From an uncultured SAR86 cluster bacterium (lineage in GTDB: Bacteria; Pseudomonadota; Gammaproteobacteria; Magnimaribacterales; AG-339-G14), in assembly GCA_902524805.1 (NCBI GenBank), contig CABZES010000011.1, positions 1 through 43,953 on the forward strand: a DNA stretch of 43,953 nt, read 5' to 3'. Shown here piece by piece: positions 9,276 through 18,399 of this stretch. The notes under the pieces were generated by a model. The model saw only the letters and a list, made by a program, of their open reading frames with translations. It did not search any database and had not been told where the DNA came from. Positions within the stretch are counted from its first letter, which is position 1, and every line of letters starts with the position of its first letter. The translations under genes and the position numbers were made by a program.

Positions 9276-10059
9276 TCTTCATAATCATAGTTCCTATTCT
9301 TATGATGGTTTCTCAAGTGAAAAAGAAATTATCAATGCTTGCAAGATAAGAAAAATTAATGCTATTGCTATCACAGAGCATGATGAAATTTGTAAATTAA
9401 ACTATGAAACTTTCAAAAAAAATGGCGTAGAGCTTATTCCTGGTAGAGAGTACACAACTAATAATGGTGCTCATATAATAGGATTATTTGTTACCGACGA
9501 ATTTGAGTATGGAAGCTCTAGAGAGGATATTATTCATGAAATTAAGAGACAAAATGGACTAGTACTAATGCCACATCCTTGGAAGCCTGTTTCAGGATAT
9601 ATGTCTCTATATAATGAGGATAGATTTATTGATAAATTTGATTTTATTGAGCTAGTAAACGGAGGTTGGAGCTCTTCAAAATACACATCAGAAATAATTC
9701 GAATATCCAAAAAATATTCTCTTCGTATGGTTTCATCTTCTGATTCTCATCGAGGATGTCAAGTTGGATTGTGCGCAACAAGAATAAATAATTCTTCTAC
9801 TTTTAAGATTGGAAATTCAAAAGAAATTTTGAAGGCAGCCCAACAGGCTGATTTAGAACTGCTTATTGATAATAAGATGCTAAGCAAAAAGGGTCGCAGA
9901 GTAAGAAAGTTTCAAATCAGCAAGTTTTATCAATATTTTGTACCTCTGATACCGTTTTACATAAAACGTAGTTTAAAGTTGATCCAATATTACTTTTCAA
10001 GAGATGGAGACTCTTCTCCGTCGAATTTTAATTCATTTGAGGAGTGGAAGTGTGATTAA
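9265..10059 (+). CDS. PHP domain metal-dependent phosphoesterase
   Basis: This is a 264-residue PHP-domain protein. Metal-ligand motifs are in the family order: D-L-H-N-H (H6, H8), E-H-D (H39, D40), G-R-E (E62) with A-H-I-I-G (H70), M-P-H-P-W (H104) and S-S-D-S-H (D160, H162). Stand-alone PHP proteins hydrolyse phosphoesters; known ones include histidinol-phosphate phosphatase and nucleoside or 3',5'-bisphosphate phosphatases. The last 50 residues are basic and aromatic, without a family I recognise. The start overlaps the CapK-like gene by 11 bases and the end overlaps the aminotransferase gene, so the three are probably translated together. Its substrate is unknown. Confidence 0.85.
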   Translation: MLVDLHNHSSYSYDGFSSEKEIINACKIRKINAIAITEHDEICKLNYETFKKNGVELIPGREYTTNNGAHIIGLFVTDEFEYGSSREDIIHEIKRQNGLVLMPHPWKPVSGYMSLYNEDRFIDKFDFIELVNGGWSSSKYTSEIIRISKKYSLRMVSSSDSHRGCQVGLCATRINNSSTFKIGNSKEILKAAQQADLELLIDNKMLSKKGRRVRKFQISKFYQYFVPLIPFYIKRSLKLIQYYFSRDGDSSPSNFNSFEEWKCD

Positions 10060-11140
10060 ACCCAACATCTATGTTGAAAAATTAGATGCTTACTCTATAA
10101 CACCTCAAGATGTTTGGTCCGATGATGCTCCACCAGATATTTTGAAAATTGATTGGAATGAGGCACCTTCCGACTTGACTTTTTATCAGAAAGAATTGAA
10201 AAAGATTATCGGCAAATCAAATTTAATTGCTTGGTATCCAGATTGCCTTTCTATAGATCTAATAGAAGCAATTTCAAACTTTATCAATGTTAGACCTAAT
10301 TTTATTCTGACATTCCCTGGTTCAGATGTTGGTTTGGATACTCTTTGTCGCTCGTATCTAAATGTAGGAGACAAAGTAATGGCTATTTGTCCAACATATG
10401 AAAATTTCTTTGTCTATGTAAATCAAATGGGAGCAGATTTATCTAAATTAGTTTTAGAAGAGCCATTTATTTTAGATTATGAACTTGTTGCCAATGAAAT
10501 CGAATCTCATGGTGAATTAAAAATGTTTTATCTTGCTAACCCTAATAATCCTTGTGGCTATGCAGTCACATCAGAGATAATCGAAAAGCTAGCTATAAAG
10601 TTTCCACAAACAATATTTGTTATCGATGAAGCATATATTGAGTTTACAAAAATATTATCATCTGCACCTCTTGCAGAAAAGTATTCTAATGTTGTTATTT
10701 TGAGATCATTTTCGAAAGCATTTGGAATGGCAGGATTAAGATTAGGTTATATGTGTGCTCCTATACCACTTATTCAAACTATGAATAAAATTAGAAATGG
10801 AAAAAATGTTTCTATGATGAGCCAAAAATTGGGTATTTTTGCGATGGAAAATTTTGATTTAGTTAAGAGTTGGATCGATGAGGTTGTTTTTTCTAGAAAA
10901 ATGTTTCAGGACTGGTGTATAAATACTGATGTGGAATTTTTTCCAAGCGAGGGTAATTTTGTCCTTTTTAAGGCTTCTTCACCTTTTGAATTATGCAAAG
11001 CTCTCAAAGCTGAAGGTATTTATATAAGAAATCGTGATTCATTGTTACCGGGATATGTTCGAATAACAATTGGCTCTAGATCTCAAACAGAAAGACTTAT
11101 TAGAACTGTTGAGAAATTTATGAATTATTTAGTCGATTAG
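10052..11140 (+). CDS. HisC/CobD-like class I/II aminotransferase
   Basis: This PLP enzyme of about 362 residues is related to histidinol-phosphate aminotransferase and threonine-phosphate decarboxylase. It shows A-N-P-N-N-P-C-G (about 162-169), V-I-D-E-A-Y-I-E-F (D192) and the Schiff-base lysine K222 in R-S-F-S-K-A-F-G-M-A-G-L-R-L-G-Y. I take GTG 10052 as the start, because a GGAG at 10041-10044 sits 7 bases upstream and it overlaps the PHP gene by only 8 bases. An ATG at 10004 would overlap by 56. Location in a sugar cluster next to a PHP phosphatase makes a role in making an amino-alcohol or amino-sugar side group more likely than histidine synthesis. The substrate is not known. Confidence 0.83.
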   Translation: MIKPNIYVEKLDAYSITPQDVWSDDAPPDILKIDWNEAPSDLTFYQKELKKIIGKSNLIAWYPDCLSIDLIEAISNFINVRPNFILTFPGSDVGLDTLCRSYLNVGDKVMAICPTYENFFVYVNQMGADLSKLVLEEPFILDYELVANEIESHGELKMFYLANPNNPCGYAVTSEIIEKLAIKFPQTIFVIDEAYIEFTKILSSAPLAEKYSNVVILRSFSKAFGMAGLRLGYMCAPIPLIQTMNKIRNGKNVSMMSQKLGIFAMENFDLVKSWIDEVVFSRKMFQDWCINTDVEFFPSEGNFVLFKASSPFELCKALKAEGIYIRNRDSLLPGYVRITIGSRSQTERLIRTVEKFMNYLVD

Positions 11141-11146
11141 GTAATT

Positions 11147-13255
11147 ATGAAACAGGTTATGCAAAATCTTTCTAATGGCGAAACATTTTTAGAAGAAGTT
11201 CCTTCTCCAAAAAAAATGAAAGGACATATTATTATTCAAACTACAAAATCGCTGATCTCAATTGGAACTGAGCGTATGTTGGTCGATTTTGCTAAATCGG
11301 GGTGGATTGATAGAGCGCGCTCTCAGCCAGATAAGGTAAGAATGGTTTTAGACAAGTTCAAAACTGATGGATTTACCGCAACTTACGATGCTGTTAAATC
11401 AAAGCTTGATCAACCCTTTCCTCTTGGATATTGTAATGTTGGAAAAGTTATAGATGGTAGCAATACTGGATTTGAAAAAGATATTCGTGTTGTTTCAAAT
11501 GGTTATCATGCTGAGGTGGTTCGAGTTCCTAAAAATCTCACAGCTTTTATTCCCGATCGGGTGGATGATGAATCAGCTTCATTTACGGTTTTGGGAGCCA
11601 TTGCCATGCAAGGAGTTCGTCTTGCAAATCCAACTATTGGAGAAACAGTCGTAGTGACTGGACTTGGTTTGATCGGATTAATTACAGTCCAAATTTTAAT
11701 AGCTAATGGCTGTAGAGTTTTAGGAATCGACTATGATTCAAAAAAATGCGATCTTGCAAGGCAGTTTGGTGCCGAGATTGTAGATTTATCAAAAAATCAA
11801 AATCCACTAACAATAGCTAGTTCGTTTTCACGTAAAAGGGGAGTAGATGCTGTGATTATAACGGCAAGCTCAAAAAGTAATGATATTGTAGATCAAGCGG
11901 CATATATGTGTCGAAAAAGAGGTAGAATTATATTGGTCGGTGTAGTTGGTCTTGAACTTAACAGGTCTAGTTTCTATGAGAAAGAACTCACTTTTCAAGT
12001 TTCCTGCTCTTACGGACCAGGTCGATACGAAGCTGATTACGAATATGAAGGGATAGATTATCCTTTTGGGTTTGTTCGCTGGACAGAGCAACGTAATTTT
12101 GAGGCAGTACTTGATCTTATGGCCTCAGGATCCATTAATGTTAAGCCTTTAATAAGTCATAGATTTGAAATAAACGATGCTGTAGCAGCTTATGAAAAGC
12201 TAGATGATAAATCATCATTAGGTATTTTACTTGATTATCAAAATACCTCATTAAAATCATTGACAAAAAATACAGTCAAAATTACTGATAAAATTAATAA
12301 AACTCAAGAAGGTAATATTGCATTTCTCGGCGGCGGTAACTATGCGTCAAGGACTCTTATTCCGGCTTTTAAAAAAGCAGGTGCTAATTTAACATCTTTA
12401 GTGACCAGCTCAGGTTTTAGCGCTGTTCATAGCGGAAGGAAAAATGGATTTTTTGCAGCTTCCACTGAAATCGAGCAGGCTCTTGATGATTCAGTTGATT
12501 GTGTAGTTATTGCAACTCAACATAATCTTCATGCGAGTCAAACTCTAAAAGCTTTAGAAAAAGGTAAGCATATTTTTGTTGAAAAACCATTAGCTCTCAC
12601 TCATGAAGAAATTGATGAAATTGAGGCTTTTCAGAAAAAGTCGAAGACTATGGTAATGGTGGGTTATAACAGACGTTTTTCGCCACATATTCAGAAAATT
12701 AAAAGTCTTCTAGATGCTAAGCCTTTGCCAAAAACTTTTATTATGACAATGAACGTAGGAGAAATATCTAAGAAACACTGGACTCAAAACATTGAGATTG
12801 GAGGCGGTCGAATTATTGGAGAAGCTTGTCATTATATTGATTTGATGAGGTTTTTAGCAGGTTCAAAAATTAAATCTTTTAGCGCCCTAAAAATGGGGGA
12901 TAATGATTTCTTAGAGATAACCGAAGATAAGGCTATCATATCAATCACTTTTGAGGACGGCTCCATTGGCTCTATTCATTATTTTGCAAATGGAGGAAAG
13001 ACTTTCTCCAAAGAACGTATTGAAGTTTTTTGTGATGATGCCGTGCTTCAACTAGATAATTTTCTCAAATTACGAGGGTATGGTTGGAAAGGTTTCAGTA
13101 AAATGAATCTTTGGTCTCAAGATAAGGGACAAAAAAACTGTATTAATACTTTTATGGATTGCTTAAGAAATGGAGGTGAAATTCCTATTCCTCAAAATGA
13201 AATTTTCGAGATAGCAAGAGTTTCTATTGATATTGCAGAAATGTTGAGAAGATAG
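11147..13255 (+). CDS. bi-domain oxidoreductase: zinc-type alcohol dehydrogenase fused to Gfo/Idh/MocA
   Basis: This 702-residue protein joins two dehydrogenase domains. Residues 1-365 resemble the medium-chain (zinc) alcohol dehydrogenase fold, with a V-V-T-G-L-G-L-I-G-L nucleotide motif near 168. Residues 385-702 are a Gfo/Idh/MocA oxidoreductase, with I-A-F-L-G-G-G-N-Y near 390, the E-K-P triad at 479-481 and the active-site H562 in C-H-Y-I-D. This fusion is a recognised family in O-antigen and capsule loci, often beside heparinase II/III genes as here. It is presumed to oxidise or epimerise a nucleotide sugar, but the exact reaction is not established. It begins 6 bases after the aminotransferase gene. 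Confidence 0.88.
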   Translation: MKQVMQNLSNGETFLEEVPSPKKMKGHIIIQTTKSLISIGTERMLVDFAKSGWIDRARSQPDKVRMVLDKFKTDGFTATYDAVKSKLDQPFPLGYCNVGKVIDGSNTGFEKDIRVVSNGYHAEVVRVPKNLTAFIPDRVDDESASFTVLGAIAMQGVRLANPTIGETVVVTGLGLIGLITVQILIANGCRVLGIDYDSKKCDLARQFGAEIVDLSKNQNPLTIASSFSRKRGVDAVIITASSKSNDIVDQAAYMCRKRGRIILVGVVGLELNRSSFYEKELTFQVSCSYGPGRYEADYEYEGIDYPFGFVRWTEQRNFEAVLDLMASGSINVKPLISHRFEINDAVAAYEKLDDKSSLGILLDYQNTSLKSLTKNTVKITDKINKTQEGNIAFLGGGNYASRTLIPAFKKAGANLTSLVTSSGFSAVHSGRKNGFFAASTEIEQALDDSVDCVVIATQHNLHASQTLKALEKGKHIFVEKPLALTHEEIDEIEAFQKKSKTMVMVGYNRRFSPHIQKIKSLLDAKPLPKTFIMTMNVGEISKKHWTQNIEIGGGRIIGEACHYIDLMRFLAGSKIKSFSALKMGDNDFLEITEDKAIISITFEDGSIGSIHYFANGGKTFSKERIEVFCDDAVLQLDNFLKLRGYGWKGFSKMNLWSQDKGQKNCINTFMDCLRNGGEIPIPQNEIFEIARVSIDIAEMLRR

Positions 13256-13292
13256 ACTATAAAATCAGTCTAAAAATATTTGACTGTGCGGA

Positions 13293-14927
13293 ATGAAAAA
13301 ATTATTACTCTTATTTAATACTCTTAAATATCTGAAGTGGAATCAAATTTATTTTAGGTTAAAGCGAAAAATAATAAAACTAAAAGCTACCGAAATATAT
13401 CTCGGCGCAAAGCTAAATCGTCCAAAAGGATGGAGTCATTTTCTTCTTTATGATGACAAAATTGATAGTCAATATGTAGCATGTTTCTTAAACTATTCTA
13501 AAAAACTTAATCTACCTGAAGACTGGAATATAGAATTTCCTAATAAGCTTTGGGTTTATAACTTACATTATTTTGAAGACCTTCTTTCTAAAAACGCGCA
13601 CAAGAAAAATCAATTTCATATTCAATTATTGAATCAATGGATTGATGAAAATCCAGTAGGATTTAAAAACGGTTGGGAGTCATATCCAACTTCTTTGCGG
13701 ATTGTTAACATCTTAAAAGCTTGGCTTGGAGGACTCAAGCTAGATGAGAAATTGTCAAATAGCGTTTTCATACAAGCAAGTTTTCTTTCTAATAATTTAG
13801 AAAAGCATCTCTTGGGCAATCACTATTTCTCAAATCTAAAGGCATTACTATTTGCTGGCTTAATTTACAATAATAAACGCTGGTTAAGAATTGCCGAAAA
13901 AGGGTTAGTTAATCAAATTCCTGAACAGATTCTTGAGGATGGTGCCAATTTTGAACTAAGCCCTATGTATCATTCTTTGATGCTGGTTGATATGTTAGAT
14001 ATGTATAATCTCAGCAAGGCCTACGAGGAGCAAATATCTAGCCAATTAACATCTCTTTTTAAAAAATATATACCTAAAATGCTTGATTTCATGGAGGTAA
14101 TGATGCACCCGGATGGTTGCGTATCATTTTTTAATGATTCGGTTGATGGGATTGCTCCATCAAAAGAAATACTAGAAAATTACGCTACGAAATTAGGATT
14201 TGAAATAAGTTCTATTGACTACAGCAAGACCCAAATAATTAATAATTCTAGCAGTGGATACATTTGTGCTATCACGCCTGGAAATAAACTAATTTTTGAT
14301 GTCTCAAATATTGGTCCAGATTATATTCCATCTCATGCGCATGCGGATACGTTATCTTTTGAATTATCTTTAGGTAATGAACGCGTATTTGTGAATTCAG
14401 GCACATCTCAATATGGAATGAGCGAATCTAGACTAAATCAACGTAAAACAAAATCTCATAATACTGTTGAAATTGATGGAAAAGATTCATCTCAAGTCTG
14501 GGATAATTTTAGGGTCGCAAATAGAGCTCGCATCAGTGAAAAATCATTTGAAATAAACTCAAATAATAGAATATTGTTATCGGGTGAGCATGATGGATAT
14601 AAGGGTGCTTTAAAAAAGTGTAATCATTCTCGCAACATAGATTTTGATGAAAATACTCTTATTGTAAGAGATTTTATTTCTGGAAGATTTAAGAGTGCAA
14701 CGTCACATTTTTACTTTCATCCAGAGCTTGAGATTAGTCTAAAAAAAAATATTCTCTTAGTGAGTGGATCAACTTTTTTGATGCAAAGTAATTTAGACGG
14801 ACTTAGATGCTCTCTTTCTGATTCTGAATATTATCCTGAGTTTGGTTTGGTCGTAGGCAACAAAGTCTTATCTATAAATTTCATAGGTAGATCAGTAGAA
14901 GTATGTTTTACTTGGGATTTAAGCTAA
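13293..14927 (+). CDS. heparinase II/III family protein
   Basis: This is a 544-residue protein with the two-part heparinase II/III layout. The alpha/alpha-toroid N-terminal domain (about 80-330) includes W-V-Y-N-L-H-Y-F and G-W-E-S-Y-P-T-S-L-R-I-V-N. The beta-sandwich C-terminal domain (about 345-540) begins at S-H-A-H-A-D-T (H348, H350, D352) and includes K-S-H-N-T-V. No signal peptide is apparent, so it probably acts in the cytoplasm or periphery rather than as a secreted degradative lyase. Members in capsule clusters are thought to trim or modify uronate-containing glycans. It follows the bi-domain oxidoreductase gene by 37 bases, a pairing common in such loci. Catalytic activity here is inferred. 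Confidence 0.87.
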   Translation: MKKLLLLFNTLKYLKWNQIYFRLKRKIIKLKATEIYLGAKLNRPKGWSHFLLYDDKIDSQYVACFLNYSKKLNLPEDWNIEFPNKLWVYNLHYFEDLLSKNAHKKNQFHIQLLNQWIDENPVGFKNGWESYPTSLRIVNILKAWLGGLKLDEKLSNSVFIQASFLSNNLEKHLLGNHYFSNLKALLFAGLIYNNKRWLRIAEKGLVNQIPEQILEDGANFELSPMYHSLMLVDMLDMYNLSKAYEEQISSQLTSLFKKYIPKMLDFMEVMMHPDGCVSFFNDSVDGIAPSKEILENYATKLGFEISSIDYSKTQIINNSSSGYICAITPGNKLIFDVSNIGPDYIPSHAHADTLSFELSLGNERVFVNSGTSQYGMSESRLNQRKTKSHNTVEIDGKDSSQVWDNFRVANRARISEKSFEINSNNRILLSGEHDGYKGALKKCNHSRNIDFDENTLIVRDFISGRFKSATSHFYFHPELEISLKKNILLVSGSTFLMQSNLDGLRCSLSDSEYYPEFGLVVGNKVLSINFIGRSVEVCFTWDLS

Positions 14928-15006
14928 ATTTTTAGAAATAAAATTTATGCAAAATATATTATATTTTAAATAAAAAAGTCTTTTCAGAGACAAGCAATTC
15001 TAAAAA

Positions 15007-16143
15007 ATGAAAATTTCTATAGTAACTTCGTTTCCCTTTCCTGATGGGAAGGCTACAGCCAATAGAATCAAGGTTTTTTCAGATGAGTTAATTAAAAGCC
15101 CAAAAGTTGATTATGTAGAGATTTTCTGTTGTTCAAAAGATTTCTCAAACTCTTACTTAGTTAATGACTCACTAAGAGTAACAAATATAAAATTTAAAAT
15201 TGTAAATAAAAAAAGTTTTTTTATAAGGGCCTTTTATGAACTTATTTTGGCTTTTAAGTTATTTTCGAAAACTAGAAATAATAAATTTGATATAACAATT
15301 GTTACAGTCCCCTCAATATTACTTTTAATACCATTGTTTTTTAGTTCTAAGAAGAATCTAATAGCATTAGACATAAGAGATGCAGTTTGGACATATTTTA
15401 ATAAAGGATTTTTTTCTAAAATTATTAGTTTAGTAATAGCTAAGTTATTTTCTTTTGCAGCAAGATACTCAGAAATAATTTCAGTAACAAATATTTCAGA
15501 ATATGAACAAATAAAATTGATTTCAGGCCGATCTTCAATTGTTGTTTCAAATGGTATCTCAAAGGCTAAATTAGACGAGATGAAATCTATAAAATTTCAA
15601 CCAAAAAGTAAACTTACACAATTAGCATATATTGGAAACGTCGGAATTGCTCAAGAAATTGATAAGCTAATAGATTTTTCAAGAAAAATACCCGAACTTG
15701 AAATTAAAATAATTGGAGACGGGACAAAATTGCAAGATCTTAAGAAAAAATGTTCTAATGAAAATATAGAAAACGTCATCTTTATGGGATTTGTACCTCC
15801 TAATGAAATTCGTAAACATATGGAAAATGTAGATATTTTTTTTGCACAAATTGGTCTATCTTATAGAACTGCAGTTCCAACAAAGGTTTTCGAGTATATT
15901 GCAAGTGGAAGAAAAGTTCTGCTTGGACTTCCTAAAGGACCTGCAAGAGAAATATTTTCTAAATTTTATGGAGTAGAAATATTTGAACTAGGATCAAGTA
16001 AAAGTTTTTACGAATCTTTTAATCTTTTGAAAGAATCGCATTTTTCCTACCTAGACAGAGAATATAATATATCGCTTCTTCAAAATAATTATCTCAGAGA
16101 ATCAAGTGCAAAATTACTAGTTAGAGCTATTGAAGCTTTGTAA
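15007..16143 (+). CDS. GT4 glycosyltransferase (WbuB-like)
   Basis: This 378-residue GT-B protein starts M-K-I-S-I-V-T-S-F-P-F-P-D-G-K-A, an N-terminal acceptor-domain loop. Two hydrophobic stretches (about 70-85 and 95-115) suggest membrane contact. The C-terminal half has L-A-Y-I-G-N-V-G-I-A-Q-E near 212, I-K-I-I-G-D-G near 236, and the P-T-K-V-F-E-Y-I-A-S-G-R-K-V donor-site segment near 292, with the glutamate of the GT4 family. It resembles WbuB-type transferases that act early in O-antigen repeat assembly. The donor sugar is not readable. A 79-base AT-rich gap separates it from the heparinase gene. Confidence 0.78.
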   Translation: MKISIVTSFPFPDGKATANRIKVFSDELIKSPKVDYVEIFCCSKDFSNSYLVNDSLRVTNIKFKIVNKKSFFIRAFYELILAFKLFSKTRNNKFDITIVTVPSILLLIPLFFSSKKNLIALDIRDAVWTYFNKGFFSKIISLVIAKLFSFAARYSEIISVTNISEYEQIKLISGRSSIVVSNGISKAKLDEMKSIKFQPKSKLTQLAYIGNVGIAQEIDKLIDFSRKIPELEIKIIGDGTKLQDLKKKCSNENIENVIFMGFVPPNEIRKHMENVDIFFAQIGLSYRTAVPTKVFEYIASGRKVLLGLPKGPAREIFSKFYGVEIFELGSSKSFYESFNLLKESHFSYLDREYNISLLQNNYLRESSAKLLVRAIEAL

Positions 16144-16183
16144 GAAATGATATTTTTTAAAATAAATTATTGAGTAATAAAAT

Positions 16184-17482
16184 ATGAAATTGATTTTTAT
16201 TGAGCTAAACGAAATAAATTTTGATGTAGTTAATTTTTACATTCAAAAAGGAGCGGTGTTACCTGGTTTTAAAAATCTAATCGATGAGGGTATTGTAGGT
16301 ACTTCATCTGAGTCAGAGTACAAATATCTAGAACCCTGGGTTCAATGGCCTTCTATCCATACTGGTAAAACCTACAAAGAACATAAAATATTTAGGCTAG
16401 GCGATTTTGTCAATTCTTCAGAAGAACAATTTTTTGAACAGGTTGAAAAAGCAGGTTTTTCTGTTGGAGCCGTATGTCCGATGAATGCTTCTAATAAGCT
16501 TAAGAATCCGGCATATTTTATACCCGACCCTTGGACCAAAACTCCAAGTGATAGCAGTTTCTTTAGTAAAAGTATTACTGATTCGCTGGTACAAGCTGTA
16601 AACGACAATTCGCAATCAAAGCTAACACTTAAAACTATATTTAATTTGAGCTTTGCTTTCATTGCTCTCGTAGAACCATCTCGTTTTTTGCCAATGATAA
16701 AATTTGCAATAAGATCACTGGGAAAATCTTGGAGAAAAGCACTTTTTTTAGATATGTTCTTATATGAAATCCATAAAACTTTATTAAAGAGAAAAAATCC
16801 AAATTTTTCTACATTGTTTCTCAATGCAGGCGCACATATACAACATCATTATTTTTTTAATTCACCTTTTGTTGATTCAACTGAGTTAAAAAACCCTTCA
16901 TCTTATATAAAAAAAGAAGAAGATCCTTTTTTTGAAATGCTTAAAGTCTATGATGAAATGTTATTGGATCTTCTGAGTATTCCTAATGCGGAATTAATTG
17001 TTGCTACAGGATTATCTCAAAAGCCTTATGAAGATTTAAAGTATTACTATCGTCTCAAAGATCATGCATCTTTTTTAGAAAAGGTGGGTATCGAATTCGC
17101 CAATGTCTTGCCCAGAATGACAAGAGATTTTTTAATTTCATTCGATACTACTGAACATGCGTCAATTGCAGAGCAAAAGTTATCAAAAATTTTTGTTGAT
17201 GATAAAATTAAGCTATTTGAAACAATAGATAATAGGGGGAAAGATATTTTTGTCGTCTTAACCTATCCTTCAGAAATTACGAAAAAAACAAAAATTTCTT
17301 ACCCTAAAAATGAAATGCTATTAAATGAATTAGTTACCTTCGTAGCAATCAAAAATGGCGAACATCAAAGTAAAGGATTCGCATACTTCTCTGATGGTCT
17401 ATTAAATATCGCCCCCTCTGAGGGGAGTCATGTCTCTAAAATTCATAATACTGTTTTAAAGTTCTTTGGTATTAGTAACTAA
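16184..17482 (+). CDS. alkaline-phosphatase-superfamily protein (putative phosphodiesterase/phosphotransferase)
   Basis: This 432-residue protein begins F-I-E-L-N-E-I-N-F and then has W-V-Q-W-P-S-I-H-T-G-K (about 50-60), resembling the W-x-S-x-x-T-G segment after the nucleophile in type I phosphodiesterase/nucleotide pyrophosphatase proteins. Further family-like elements are L-N-A-G-A-H-I-Q-H-H (about 211-220), I-V-A-T-G-L-S-Q and a closing G-S-H. The metal-ligand pattern is imperfect: asparagine appears where aspartate is usual near the N-terminus. There is no signal peptide. It closes the polysaccharide cluster before galU. It may hydrolyse or transfer a phosphate-linked group on the glycan; substrate unknown. 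Confidence 0.62.
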   Translation: MKLIFIELNEINFDVVNFYIQKGAVLPGFKNLIDEGIVGTSSESEYKYLEPWVQWPSIHTGKTYKEHKIFRLGDFVNSSEEQFFEQVEKAGFSVGAVCPMNASNKLKNPAYFIPDPWTKTPSDSSFFSKSITDSLVQAVNDNSQSKLTLKTIFNLSFAFIALVEPSRFLPMIKFAIRSLGKSWRKALFLDMFLYEIHKTLLKRKNPNFSTLFLNAGAHIQHHYFFNSPFVDSTELKNPSSYIKKEEDPFFEMLKVYDEMLLDLLSIPNAELIVATGLSQKPYEDLKYYYRLKDHASFLEKVGIEFANVLPRMTRDFLISFDTTEHASIAEQKLSKIFVDDKIKLFETIDNRGKDIFVVLTYPSEITKKTKISYPKNEMLLNELVTFVAIKNGEHQSKGFAYFSDGLLNIAPSEGSHVSKIHNTVLKFFGISN

Positions 17483-17512
17483 CTATTAATAAATACCTAT
17501 TATTTCAAAAAC

Positions 17513-18397
17513 ATGAAAAAGTTAAAAAAAGTGATCATCCCGGTGGCCGGCTTAGGAACCAGATTTCTTCCGGCGACGAAGGCAATTCCTAAAGAAATGC
17601 TCCCAGTTCTTAATAAACCTATCATTCAATATATAGTTGAAGAAGTTTTAGATGCTGGATTTAAAGAAATTATTTTGGTTACACATTCAAGTAAGAATGC
17701 TATTGAAAATCATTTTGATAAAAGCTTTGAATTAGAGGCAACTTTGGAAAAAAGAGTGAAAAGAGGAATGTTGAAAGAAATTAGAGATATCTCAAAATTA
17801 AATATATCTATACAAAGTATTAGACAAGGAGAGGCTAAAGGCTTGGGGCACGCGATTCTTTGTGCTAAAAGATTAATAGGCAAAGAACCCTTTGCCGTTA
17901 TATTGCCGGACATGCTGATAAGTAAGGATAATGGAAATGCTGGAGATTCGCTTAAAGCAATGAGATTAAATTTTGAAAGGGGAGAGATTTCTTCCATTCT
18001 TCTCGCTAAAGCTAAAAAAGCAGATATTTCAAAATACGGTATTGCTAAAATAAAAAAGAATTTAAAATTACCTGGGCTTGGATTGGTTGAAAAAATTATT
18101 GAAAAGCCTTCTATAAAAGAAGCCCCTTCTAATTTATATGCAGCGGGGAGATATATATTTAATAATAATTTTTTTAAATATCTTTTAAAAGCTAAGCCAG
18201 ATAAGTCTAATGAAATTCAGTTAACCGATGCAATACAGAATTACATTAGAGATGGAGAAAAAGTAAATGCTTTTCCTTTGGATGGCGACATATTTGATTG
18301 TGGAGATAATACTGAATATATCTTAGCCAATTTAGAATTTGCAATGAAGGATCCTGTAATGAAAACTAAAATAAATAATTATTTAAAGACTAGGTAG
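17513..18397 (+). CDS. galU: UTP--glucose-1-phosphate uridylyltransferase
   Basis: This 294-residue protein has the full GalU signature. The N-terminal I-P-V-A-G-L-G-T-R-F-L-P-A-T-K nucleotide loop (about 9-23) comes first, then I-P-K-E-M-L-P, I-Q-Y-I-V-E-E, and R-Q-G-E-A-K-G-L-G-H-A-I. Next are V-I-L-P-D-M-L, I-I-E-K-P and D-C-G-D-N near the C-terminus. It makes UDP-glucose from UTP and glucose-1-phosphate, which feeds surface-polysaccharide sugars. Length is normal for the family. It sits at the end of the glycan cluster, 30 bases after the phosphatase-like gene and 2 bases before rnd, so it may be transcribed with both. Confidence 0.95.
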   Translation: MKKLKKVIIPVAGLGTRFLPATKAIPKEMLPVLNKPIIQYIVEEVLDAGFKEIILVTHSSKNAIENHFDKSFELEATLEKRVKRGMLKEIRDISKLNISIQSIRQGEAKGLGHAILCAKRLIGKEPFAVILPDMLISKDNGNAGDSLKAMRLNFERGEISSILLAKAKKADISKYGIAKIKKNLKLPGLGLVEKIIEKPSIKEAPSNLYAAGRYIFNNNFFKYLLKAKPDKSNEIQLTDAIQNYIRDGEKVNAFPLDGDIFDCGDNTEYILANLEFAMKDPVMKTKINNYLKTR

Positions 18398-18399
18398 TT

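Noticed and set aside
14951-14967. A perfect 8-base AT-only inverted repeat around one base, AAAATATATTATATTTT
   Set aside because: In a 79-base AT-rich gap such a palindrome is expected by chance. It has no GC stem and no following T-run, so it is not a terminator, and there is no repeat of it elsewhere that I noticed.
16372-16824. Open frame of 150 codons on the - strand within the phosphatase-like gene
   Set aside because: It is antisense to the 432-residue gene that continues the operon, and no motif or start signal supports it.
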